Assembly: GCA_002435835.1 (NCBI GenBank)
Contig: DIVM01000131.1
Span: 1-12,568 of the forward strand
Length of the DNA: 12,568 nt
Direction: 5' to 3'
From: Firmicutes bacterium UBA6132
GTDB lineage: Bacteria > Bacillota_A > Clostridia > Tissierellales > Sedimentibacteraceae
The position numbers were made by a program, and so were the translations under genes. Of this stretch, positions 1 to 5,815 are shown one piece after another. Each line of letters opens with the position of its first letter. Within the stretch, counting starts at the first letter, position 1. The notes beneath the pieces were generated by a model that saw nothing but the letters and a program-made list of their open reading frames with translations, made no database searches and had not been told where the DNA came from.

Positions 1-1
1 A

Positions 2-679
2 GATATAAGTTTCAAAATTAAAAGCAAAACTACATTTGCCATATTAGGTGGAACTGGATCAGGAAAAACCACACTCATGCATTTGTTAAATCGTTTATAT
101 GATTTGTCAGAAGATGATGGTGCAATAACTATAGGTAATGTAAACATTAAAAATATTAAAAGGGATTATCTTAGAAAAAATATTGGTATGGTCCTTCAAG
201 AACCATTTTTGTTTTCGAAAACTATAAAAGATAATATTAAAATTGCAAAACCTGATGCAAGTATAGAAGAAATAAAAAGTGTTGCAGATGTAGCTCAAGT
301 TGCTAAGTCCATAGAAAATTTTGAAAAAGGATATGATACCATAGTAGGTGAAAGAGGAGTTACACTATCTGGAGGTCAAAAGCAACGTGTTGCTATTGCA
401 AGGATGATACTTCAAAATACACCAATTATGGTTTTTGATGATTCTTTATCTGCAGTTGATTCTGAAACAGATTCTAAAATTAGGAATGAACTTAAAAAGA
501 GAAAAAACAAAGCAACCACAATACTTATTTCTCATCGTATAACGACGCTTATGGAATCAGATATGATCTTAGTTTTAGATAAGGGTGAAATAGCAGATAT
601 AGGTACTCATGAAGAACTTATTAAAAGAGATGGTATTTATAAAAATATTTATGATGTGCAAATGAATTTATCCATATGA
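2..679 (+). CDS. ABC exporter subunit, ATP-binding domain (5' partial)
   Basis: This is the C-terminal nucleotide-binding domain of an ABC exporter half-transporter; the membrane domain lies upstream of the window. The frame is open from base 2, and the Walker A motif GGTGSGKT (bases 47-70) precedes the first ATG at 77, so that ATG is internal and not the start. In order: Walker A, Q-loop VLQEPFLFS, a canonical signature LSGGQKQR, Walker B IMVFDD and H-loop ISHR. The residue after the Walker B aspartate is Asp instead of the catalytic Glu, which is typical of the degenerate site of heterodimeric exporters. Its TGA (677-679) overlaps the region just before the next gene, which supplies the partner subunit. 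The substrate cannot be inferred; multidrug or lipid-like compounds are usual for this family. Confidence 0.93.
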   Translation, partial: DISFKIKSKTTFAILGGTGSGKTTLMHLLNRLYDLSEDDGAITIGNVNIKNIKRDYLRKNIGMVLQEPFLFSKTIKDNIKIAKPDASIEEIKSVADVAQVAKSIENFEKGYDTIVGERGVTLSGGQKQRVAIARMILQNTPIMVFDDSLSAVDSETDSKIRNELKKRKNKATTILISHRITTLMESDMILVLDKGEIADIGTHEELIKRDGIYKNIYDVQMNLSI

Positions 680-686
680 TAATGTT

Positions 687-691
687 GGAGG
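687..691 (+). promoter_or_regulatory. Ribosome binding site that selects a TTG start
   Basis: GGAGG lies 5 bases before the in-frame TTG at 697. The ATG codons at 676 and 682 in the same frame have no comparable site upstream, and the GGAGG would lie inside their coding sequence. This favours initiation at TTG 697, giving a protein that begins MEEDIKEIKS. Confidence 0.7.
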
Positions 692-696
692 TAATT

Positions 697-2517
697 TTGG
701 AAGAAGATATTAAAGAAATTAAATCATTTGATATAAAAGTATGGCTTAAATTAAGAAATTTTTTTAAACAATATATTAAACAGCTAATAGGAATAATTGC
801 ATTCATGTTGATTTCTGCTTTTATTGATGTGGCGCTTCCTTTATTTCAGAGTTATGCAGTTGATAATTTTATAGTAAATAATACAACAGAAGGTTTGAAT
901 AAATTTGCAGTACTTTATTTTTTAACTGTATCATTGCAAGTTATAACAGTTTACATATTTGTTAGGTTAGCTATAACAGTTGAAATGCGTTTAGGATATG
1001 ATTTAAGGCAAGCAATTTTTATGCATTTACAAAATTTATCTTTGACTTATTATAACACAACACCTGTTGGTTATATAATGTCAAGGGTTTTAAGCGATAC
1101 AAATAAAATTGGTTCTATGATTGCCTGGGGCTTAGTTGATGTAATTTGGTCCATAGCATACGTAATAGGCGTCTTTATAGCTATGTTAATATTAAATTAT
1201 AAGCTTGCTTTATTTGTAATTGTATTCATACCTTTCATGGTTTTAATTACAATATTCTTTCAACAAAGGATGTTAAAAGAAAGTCGTAATTTAAGAAAAA
1301 TTAATTCTAAAATGACAGGGGACTTCAATGAAGGAATAACAGGTGCTCGTACAACGAAAACTTTGGTTATAGAACATTTAAATTTAAATGAATTTAAAAA
1401 AACAACTAATGAATTACAATTTACATCAATTAAATTAGCAAGATTAAATGCAGTATTTATACCAATCATAGTTTTTTTTGGCTCTTCAACAACAGCCATA
1501 GTTTTAGCACGAGGTGGATATCTTGCTATGAATGATTTAATGAAACTTGGTATCTTATCAGCATTTATATCATATGCAATTGGAATTTTTGAACCGATAC
1601 AACAATTAGCTCGTATATTCTCGGAAGTAATTTCTTTACAGGCTAATATAGAAAGGGTTACAGAAATTCTTGAAAAAGAACCTTTAATTAAAGATTCTGA
1701 ACAAGTTTTAGAAAAGTATGGTGATAACCTAAATCCTAAAAAGGATAACTGGGAAGAAATTAAAGGTGATATAGAGTTTAGAAATGTTACATTTAAATAT
1801 CCAGATGGTGATGAAGAAATTTTAAGCAACTTTAATTTATTTATTCCTGCTGGTACAAATGTGGCTATAGTTGGAGAAACAGGAGCAGGAAAAAGCACAC
1901 TTGTAAACCTTGCATGCAGGTTTTATGAACCTACTAAGGGGCAAATATTTATAGATGGTATTGATTATAGAGAAAGATCACAATTATGGCTTCATTCAAA
2001 CATAGGCTATGTTTTGCAAAATCCCCATTTGTTTTCAGGAACTATAAAAGAGAACATTCGTTACGGAAATCTTGATGCTGGTGATGCAGAAATTGAAAAA
2101 GCAGCAAAGATAGTTAGTGTTGATGAAATTATAAAAAAATTAGAGTTTGGGTACGATTCTCAAGTAGGGGAAGGAGGCGACAAATTATCGACTGGAGAAA
2201 AACAGCTTATATCTATTGCAAGAGCTATATTGGCTAATCCTAAAATTTTTGTTTTAGATGAAGCTACATCATCAATTGACACACAAACGGAAAAGCATTT
2301 GCAAGAAGGTATTAATTATTTATTAAAAGGCAGAACTTCATTTATAATAGCTCATAGGCTATCTACAATTAAAAAAGCAGATTTAATTTTGGCGGTAAAA
2401 AACGGAAAAATTGTAGAACAAGGAACGCATATGCATTTAATTAATAAAAAGGGCTATTATTATAACCTTTACACTAAGCAATATGAAGAAGAAAAAACAT
2501 TTGAAGTTTTAAAATGA
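697..2517 (+). CDS. ABC exporter, fused permease and ATP-binding subunit
   Basis: A full-length half-transporter of 606 residues from the TTG start (613 if ATG 676 is used). The first 310 or so residues form a type I exporter membrane domain with about six hydrophobic segments (first at about 30-48). The ATPase domain follows: FKYP A-loop, Walker A GETGAGKST (393-401), Q-loop VLQNPHLFS, a non-canonical signature LSTGEKQ (497-503), Walker B IFVLDE with the catalytic Glu, and H-loop His553. The upstream subunit has the complementary pattern (normal signature, Walker B Asp), so the two should form a heterodimer with one active and one degenerate ATP site, as in TM287/288-type and BmrC/BmrD-type exporters. 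It is translationally adjacent to subunit 1. Substrate unknown. Confidence 0.94.
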   Translation: MEEDIKEIKSFDIKVWLKLRNFFKQYIKQLIGIIAFMLISAFIDVALPLFQSYAVDNFIVNNTTEGLNKFAVLYFLTVSLQVITVYIFVRLAITVEMRLGYDLRQAIFMHLQNLSLTYYNTTPVGYIMSRVLSDTNKIGSMIAWGLVDVIWSIAYVIGVFIAMLILNYKLALFVIVFIPFMVLITIFFQQRMLKESRNLRKINSKMTGDFNEGITGARTTKTLVIEHLNLNEFKKTTNELQFTSIKLARLNAVFIPIIVFFGSSTTAIVLARGGYLAMNDLMKLGILSAFISYAIGIFEPIQQLARIFSEVISLQANIERVTEILEKEPLIKDSEQVLEKYGDNLNPKKDNWEEIKGDIEFRNVTFKYPDGDEEILSNFNLFIPAGTNVAIVGETGAGKSTLVNLACRFYEPTKGQIFIDGIDYRERSQLWLHSNIGYVLQNPHLFSGTIKENIRYGNLDAGDAEIEKAAKIVSVDEIIKKLEFGYDSQVGEGGDKLSTGEKQLISIARAILANPKIFVLDEATSSIDTQTEKHLQEGINYLLKGRTSFIIAHRLSTIKKADLILAVKNGKIVEQGTHMHLINKKGYYYNLYTKQYEEEKTFEVLK

Positions 2518-2566
2518 TTATGCTGAAATTTAATATTTATTAAATAATTTATTAAGGTGGCTGATT

Positions 2567-2953
2567 ATGAAGAAGAAAAAAGTTTTTTTATCATTTATAT
2601 TTATTGTGGTTATATTATTTTTAATTAGTTTGTTTTCAATAAACAATTTAAGTAAGTTAGAAGTATTAACTATAGAAAATATTAATTTATCAAATGCAAA
2701 AGATGGAACATTTAATGGAAGCTATGAAGTATTTCCTGTATCTGCTGAAGTTAATGTAACAATTAAAAACAAAAAAATAGTGGATGTTGAATTGTTGAAA
2801 CATAATAATGGCAAAGGTGAATCAGCAGAGATATTAACTGAAAAAGTTGTAGAAAATCAAAGCTTAAAAGTCGATATTGTTTCAGGAGCTACTTATAGCA
2901 GTAAAGTAATATTAAAATCAATTGAAAATGCTTTAAATAAATCAATCAACTAA
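2567..2953 (+). CDS. Membrane-anchored FMN-binding domain protein
   Basis: A 128-residue protein with a lysine-rich N terminus, one hydrophobic helix (about 7-24) and a single FMN-binding domain (about 45-125, PF04205-like). The motif DIVSGATYSS at 103-112 matches the ApbE flavinylation consensus Dxx(S/T)GA(S/T), so Thr109 is the predicted site of covalent FMN attachment. The topology suggests a domain outside the cytoplasmic membrane that carries electrons, as in the RnfG/NqrC domains and small flavinylated proteins of Gram-positives. There is no lipobox cysteine, so the anchor is the helix itself. AAGGTGG at 2554-2560 precedes ATG 2567. It lies 49 bp after the ABC genes and 19 bp before a flavodoxin gene. 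No apbE is in the window. Confidence 0.88.
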   Translation: MKKKKVFLSFIFIVVILFLISLFSINNLSKLEVLTIENINLSNAKDGTFNGSYEVFPVSAEVNVTIKNKKIVDVELLKHNNGKGESAEILTEKVVENQSLKVDIVSGATYSSKVILKSIENALNKSIN

Positions 2954-2972
2954 AATTATTGTGAGGTATAAT

Positions 2973-3515
2973 ATGAGTAATACAGTTGTAGTTTATAAAA
3001 CAAAATATGGACATACACAAAATTATGCAAAATGGATTTCTGAAAATTTAAATTGTGATTTATATGATAGTTCTGATATAAAAGTTGAAAATATGCTTAA
3101 TTATGACAATATAATATACGGAGGCGGACTTTATGCCAGCGGTATATTAGGAGTGGACATAATTACAAAAAATTTTGATAAACTAAAAAATAAAAATTTA
3201 ATTGTTTTTACTGTTGGATTAGCTGATCCAAATATTAAATCTCAATTTTTACCTATAATAAATAAAAATTTTACTGATGAAATGCAAAAACAAATAAACA
3301 TATTTCATTTGCGTGGAGGCATTGATTATAAAAAATTAGGTATTGTACATAAAGCTATGATGTCAGCTCTGAAAAAAATGGTAAAAAACAAAAAAGAAGA
3401 AGAAATGACAGATGAAGATAAAATGATGCTCGATACTTATGGTGAAGTTGTTGATTTCACAGATAAAACAACCATTGAGCCTTTAATTTCTTATGTGAAT
3501 TCAATTGTAGAATAA
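2973..3515 (+). CDS. Flavodoxin-domain protein (HemG-like)
   Basis: A 180-residue soluble flavoprotein. The N terminus has the flavodoxin phosphate loop, TKYGHTQNYAKW, after a first beta strand (NTVVVYK); the second half contains YGGGLYASG and FHLRGGIDYKKL, as in the flavodoxin-like family that includes menaquinone-dependent protoporphyrinogen oxidase HemG. No other heme genes are nearby, so the role is better described as FMN-dependent electron transfer. An in-frame GTG at 2961 is possible, but it is part of the GTGAGGT ribosome binding site for ATG 2973, which is preferred. It probably shares a transcript with the FMN-binding protein. A partnership between the two is inferred from adjacency only. 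Confidence 0.85.
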   Translation: MSNTVVVYKTKYGHTQNYAKWISENLNCDLYDSSDIKVENMLNYDNIIYGGGLYASGILGVDIITKNFDKLKNKNLIVFTVGLADPNIKSQFLPIINKNFTDEMQKQINIFHLRGGIDYKKLGIVHKAMMSALKKMVKNKKEEEMTDEDKMMLDTYGEVVDFTDKTTIEPLISYVNSIVE

Positions 3516-3566
3516 TCATAATTTTAATAAATAAATTTAGAAAAATAAAATTTACACTATTTTACA

Positions 3567-3595
3567 TTGACATCTTAATTTATTTATGTTATATT
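3567..3595 (+). promoter_or_regulatory. Sigma-70 type promoter for SRP RNA
   Basis: A consensus -35 TTGACA (3567-3572), a 17-bp spacer and -10 TATATT (3590-3595). The predicted transcription start at about 3602 coincides with the 5' end of the SRP RNA helix. This near-ideal promoter fits a stable-RNA gene. Confidence 0.85.
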
Positions 3596-3602
3596 TTTAA
3601 TT

Positions 3603-3708
3603 GCTCAAGCTCGGTCTTGCGCAACAGAATCCTGTGAACGTGTCAGGTCCGGAAGGAAGCAGCAATAAGTGGGTAATTCTGTGTGTCGCAAGGAAACCGG
3701 GCTTGAGC
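3603..3708 (+). ncRNA. ffs: Signal recognition particle RNA, small bacterial type
   Basis: The conserved Ffh-binding core is present: GTGTCAGGTCCGGAAGGAAG followed by CAGCA (3640-3664), containing the GGAA tetraloop hairpin and the symmetric and asymmetric internal loops of helix 8. The ends pair perfectly: GCTCAAGC (3603-3610) with GCTTGAGC (3701-3708), and the intervening strands continue the long rod. At about 106 nt it is the short 4.5S-like form without an Alu domain, unlike the long scRNA of Bacillus. It joins Ffh in co-translational targeting of membrane proteins. The closing stem is followed by a T-rich run (3715-3720) that may end transcription. Confidence 0.95.
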
Positions 3709-3754
3709 TTTAATGTTTTTTATTTATTTTAAAATTAATTAATATAAATCCTAC

Positions 3755-3786
3755 AACGTCCTAATAATAATTCTGGACGTTTTTTT
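3755..3786 (+). terminator. Intrinsic terminator downstream of SRP RNA
   Basis: AACGTCC (3755-3761) pairs with GGACGTT (3775-3781) across a 13-nt loop and runs directly into a T stretch ending at 3786. It would end the SRP RNA transcript, or readthrough from upstream, before the ECF gene. Confidence 0.75.
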
Positions 3787-3823
3787 ATTAAATATATATC
3801 TGTCACTTATGCAAAATGAAAAA

Positions 3824-3845
3824 CTGTATCTTTTAAAGGGTACAG
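3824..3845 (+). promoter_or_regulatory. Dyad element before the ECF transporter gene
   Basis: CTGTA (3824-3828) and TACAG (3841-3845) flank an interior that also pairs (with U-G wobbles), giving a 9-bp stem with a UUAA loop. A TATAAT at 3853-3858 lies just downstream and would be a -10 with a poor -35, so the dyad could be an operator overlapping the promoter or, if transcription starts earlier, an RNA hairpin. I do not see the CUGAGA core of a TPP riboswitch or any other riboswitch consensus. Confidence 0.4.
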
Positions 3846-3888
3846 AAATGCATATAATTAATATATAAAATTAATTAAGGAGATATAA

Positions 3889-4389
3889 ATGAGCGATAAA
3901 AAATTAAATAAAATGGTTTATACTGCATTGCTTGCTGCACTAGTATGCGTAGCCACATTTCTTATTAAAGTTCCAATGCCAATTACAAATGGATATTCAC
4001 ATATAGGTGATGGATTTATATTTATAGCAGTAATTTTGCTTGGAGGCAAAAGTGGAGCATTAGCTGCTGCTATTGGTGCAGCTTTAGCTGACATACTGGG
4101 TGGATATGCAATTTATGCATTACCAACATTTATTATTAAAGGTGTTATGGCTTTAATAATGGGATATGTTGTAATTAAAATGGATAGTAAAAATAAATAT
4201 ATAATTGGTTCATTTTTAGGAAGTGTATGGCAGGTAATAGCTTATTATTTAGTGGGTTCTGTAATGGTTGGAAGTTTCATAACTCCATTGGTTGAAATTA
4301 TAGGAAACTCACTTCAATCATTAGTTGGAATTATAATAATGGTAGTTTTTTTAGCAGTATTTAAAAATACACCGTTATCAAAAAAATAG
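3889..4389 (+). CDS. ECF transporter S component (substrate-binding membrane subunit)
   Basis: A 166-residue, very hydrophobic protein with five or six predicted membrane helices. The first helix carries an alanine-rich AxxxA pattern (A13-A17 within ALLAALVCVA) of the type that contacts the EcfT subunit. The loop NGYSHIGD (34-41) and the following LLGGKSGALAAAIGAALADIL resemble the G-x-x-(N/H)-(L/I)-G-D region of the DUF1393/PF07155 S components, a group that includes predicted hydroxymethylpyrimidine and pyridoxine transporters. The substrate is therefore probably a vitamin or precursor, but it is not determined. EcfA and EcfT subunits are not in the window, as expected for a group II S component that shares a common energizing module. 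AAGGAG (3877-3882) precedes ATG 3889. Confidence 0.87.
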   Translation: MSDKKLNKMVYTALLAALVCVATFLIKVPMPITNGYSHIGDGFIFIAVILLGGKSGALAAAIGAALADILGGYAIYALPTFIIKGVMALIMGYVVIKMDSKNKYIIGSFLGSVWQVIAYYLVGSVMVGSFITPLVEIIGNSLQSLVGIIIMVVFLAVFKNTPLSKK

Positions 4390-4427
4390 TGACAAATGGT
4401 CCAAAGGGTACGAAAGGGTCCGTCCCC
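4389..4427. repeat. Possible repetitive intergenic element
   Basis: Directly at the end of the ECF gene is a stretch starting GTGACAAATGG and ending GGGTCCGTCCCC, with an internal imperfect tandem AAAGGGTAC/AAAGGGTCC. GTGACA at one end and CCGTCCCC at the other resemble the ends of palindromic intergenic repeats seen in many Clostridia, but only one arm is recognisable here. AAAGGGTACAGAAA also occurs before the gene (3835-3848). Assignment as a repeat family is tentative. Confidence 0.25.
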
Positions 4428-4463
4428 AAAAAGAACATTAGAATTATTATTAGTTACTTTTAT

Positions 4464-4536
4464 AAAAGGGGCTGTCTCAAAATAGAAAGTAAAATTTCTA
4501 TGAGAGGCAGCTCTCTTTTTGCAAAAAAACAAAAAA
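4464..4536 (+). mobile_element. Isolated left end of an IS1182-type element
   Basis: AAAAGGGGCTGTCTCAAAA (4464-4482) is a perfect inverted match to 12006-12024. It leads into a terminal hairpin: GCTGTCTC (4471-4478) pairs with GAGGCAGC-type sequence (4504-4511, one U-G) and ATAGAAA (4482-4488) with TTTCTAT (4495-4501). It is followed by CTCTTTTTGCAAAAAAACAA, similar to the sequence just inside the other left end (10043-10063). No transposase sequence follows, so only the terminus of the element remains here. Confidence 0.75.
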
Positions 4537-4552
4537 GGGGCTGTTGCACTAA
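4537..4552 (+). mobile_element. Second IS1182-type terminus
   Basis: GGGGCTGTTGCACTAA matches the left end of the transposase-bearing element at 10011-10026 with one substitution, in the same orientation. It abuts the first terminus and is followed by unrelated sequence, so it is another truncated end. Confidence 0.6.
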
Positions 4553-4986
4553 GAATGAACCGCTCCCTGTCAAGTAGACAGACGAAAAAATAAAAAGTTT
4601 TGATCTCCAACCATAGTTGTGTGGTTGGAGATATTTTTAAGCTATTCTCTTCTGTAGGTAGCCTGTTAAACTGACTATAACAATCTATCATTCGAACTAA
4701 AAAAACAGTTCGGTAGAAAATCTATCACACTATTTTTATTTTATGAAACCTTTTTGACCAGTAAAGAGTCTTACATGCAAAATAACAATGGAGGCGCAAA
4801 ATGAAAAATGACTCAATATTGATACCATTAAAATAAAGTTAGCAAACACAGTCGTATTGAGGCAGAAATTTGCTGAAGATATGTACAACTAAACAACGGA
4901 GATAAGATAGGCGGCCAGAAAAATGGCCACCACTGTTATTTATAAATGTTTTATCAATTATATTTACAATTATCTCAAATTAGCAA
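4553..4986. other. Insertion-sequence debris without an intact gene
   Basis: No plausible full gene is present. The stretch begins TGAACCGCTCCCTGTCAAGT, with CTGTC/GACAG symmetry, which resembles the ends of IS3/IS150-group elements (tentative). It contains a terminator hairpin (4603-4639), a 6-bp hairpin CGAACT/AGTTCG (4693-4712), a well-placed GGAGG before an 11-codon ORF (ATG 4801, MKNDSILIPLK) that stops almost at once, and a hairpin GGCGGCCA/TGGCCACC (4910-4931, one mismatch). After the short ORF a shifted frame reads KLANTVVLRQKFAEDMYN, which suggests a decayed coding sequence that I do not recognise. Confidence 0.45.
4603..4639. terminator. Strong hairpin, probable bidirectional terminator
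   Basis: ATCTCCAACCA (4603-4613) pairs perfectly over 11 bp with TGGTTGGAGAT (4622-4632) across an 8-nt loop. T-rich tracts follow on both strands (ATTTTT on plus, CTTTTTATTTTTT on minus). It lies in the IS debris and may be part of an element's end. Confidence 0.6.
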
Positions 4987-5541
4987 TTAGAAAGAAGGCG
5001 GAGTAATTGCAAATATAACCTTTGCATCACTATCGGATTTATTCTCCCATCTATGCTTAGAATGAGGTGCAATTCTAAGGCTATCTCCTTGTTCCAAGAT
5101 AAATATTTTATCATTATAATATAGATGAACAACACCTTCAAGAACATAAGCCACTTCATCTCCAGCATGGCCCATAGGCTCTTCAGAAGACTTCGTATTC
5201 GGAGACAATACCATATTAATAAATTCTATCGAGCTTTTAGTGTTTGGAGTTAAGAGTTCATAAATAAAATCTTGGTTTTCAGTAAAGATTAATTTTTTAC
5301 GGTTATTAGGAGTAACAATTAAATCTTCTGTATCATTGGTTTCCATAAAAAAACCATACAAAGGTTCATTTAAGGCTTTAGAAATAACTTTAAGAGTATT
5401 TATAGAAGGGTTAGCCAAATTGCGTTCTATTTGGCTTAATAGGGATGAAGTCAATCCAGTCATTTCTGCCAGTTCTTTTATATTTAAATTTTTAGCTTTT
5501 CGATATTCTCGAATTTTTCTACCTACATCTATATCATTCAT
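4987..5541 (-). CDS. XRE-family regulator with C-terminal cupin domain
   Basis: A 184-residue transcription factor. Residues 7-62 form an XRE/Cro helix-turn-helix (IKELAEMTGLTSSLLSQIER contains the turn and recognition helix). Residues about 105-178 form a cupin_2 domain with GHAGDEVAYVLEG (124-136) and GDSLRIAPHSKHRW; His125, Glu129 and His160/His163 are possible metal or ligand contacts. This architecture is common in repressors or activators that sense small metabolites, often amines or amino acids. It is divergent from the permease-dipeptidase-dsdA unit, with a 274-bp shared intergenic region, and is the obvious candidate for its local regulator. GAAAGG lies upstream of the ATG on the minus strand. 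The effector is unknown; D-serine or a dipeptide is an inference. Confidence 0.9.
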   Translation of the reverse strand: MNDIDVGRKIREYRKAKNLNIKELAEMTGLTSSLLSQIERNLANPSINTLKVISKALNEPLYGFFMETNDTEDLIVTPNNRKKLIFTENQDFIYELLTPNTKSSIEFINMVLSPNTKSSEEPMGHAGDEVAYVLEGVVHLYYNDKIFILEQGDSLRIAPHSKHRWENKSDSDAKVIFAITPPSF

Positions 5542-5620
5542 AAAAGCAACCTTTCTATATTACAATCTATTTATTAAAACAAATTATCAAAAATAATTTA
5601 ATATTTTGTTCCTGTAAATA

Positions 5621-5649
5621 ATTATAACATAAGTATTGTATAGTATCTA
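5621..5649 (-). promoter_or_regulatory. Candidate promoter for the XRE-cupin regulator
   Basis: On the minus strand, TAGATA (5644-5649) and a perfect TATAAT (5621-5626) are separated by 17 bp. The -35 is weak (four of six). In such AT-rich DNA a chance match is possible. Confidence 0.45.
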
Positions 5650-5698
5650 TATCAAATTTAATTCAGTGTGGTTTAATTTAACTTAATAAATTGCATTA

Positions 5699-5719
5699 AA
5701 ATTAAATATAATTTAATTT
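5699..5719. promoter_or_regulatory. Inverted repeat, candidate operator
   Basis: AAATTAAAT-ATA-ATTTAATTT is a perfect 9-bp inverted repeat with a 3-bp spacer, located immediately upstream of the predicted -35 of the permease operon and between the two divergent genes. Related half-sites (TTTAATT) occur at 5656-5680. An operator for the XRE-cupin protein is plausible, but the all-AT composition weakens the case. Confidence 0.4.
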
Positions 5720-5723
5720 GATG

Positions 5724-5752
5724 TAGACAATTATAAAGTTTTGTGATAAAAT
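5724..5752 (+). promoter_or_regulatory. Candidate promoter of the permease-dipeptidase-dsdA operon
   Basis: TAGACA (5724-5729, five of six to consensus), a 17-bp spacer and TAAAAT (5747-5752), with a TGTGA extension before the -10. It gives a leader of about 55 nt before ATG 5816 and lies next to the inverted repeat at 5699-5719. Confidence 0.55.
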
Positions 5753-5815
5753 AAAAATGTTAATATATTAATAAAAAACATATATAGAAAAATTAAAAAC
5801 TTAGGAGGTTTAATT

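Noticed and set aside
1260..1898. 212-aa ORF on the minus strand
   Set aside because: It lies wholly within the ABC transporter gene, which has every expected motif; the minus reading has no domain pattern and no ribosome binding site.
3830..3890. Thiamine or other riboswitch before the ECF gene
   Set aside because: The leader is too short and lacks the conserved cores that I can recognise, such as CUGAGA; only a simple dyad is present.
4314..4691. 125-aa minus-strand ORF and 62-aa plus-strand ORF (4389-4577) over the IS ends
   Set aside because: Both run through terminal repeats and hairpins of unrelated elements and into the ECF gene, so they are chance readings of junction DNA.
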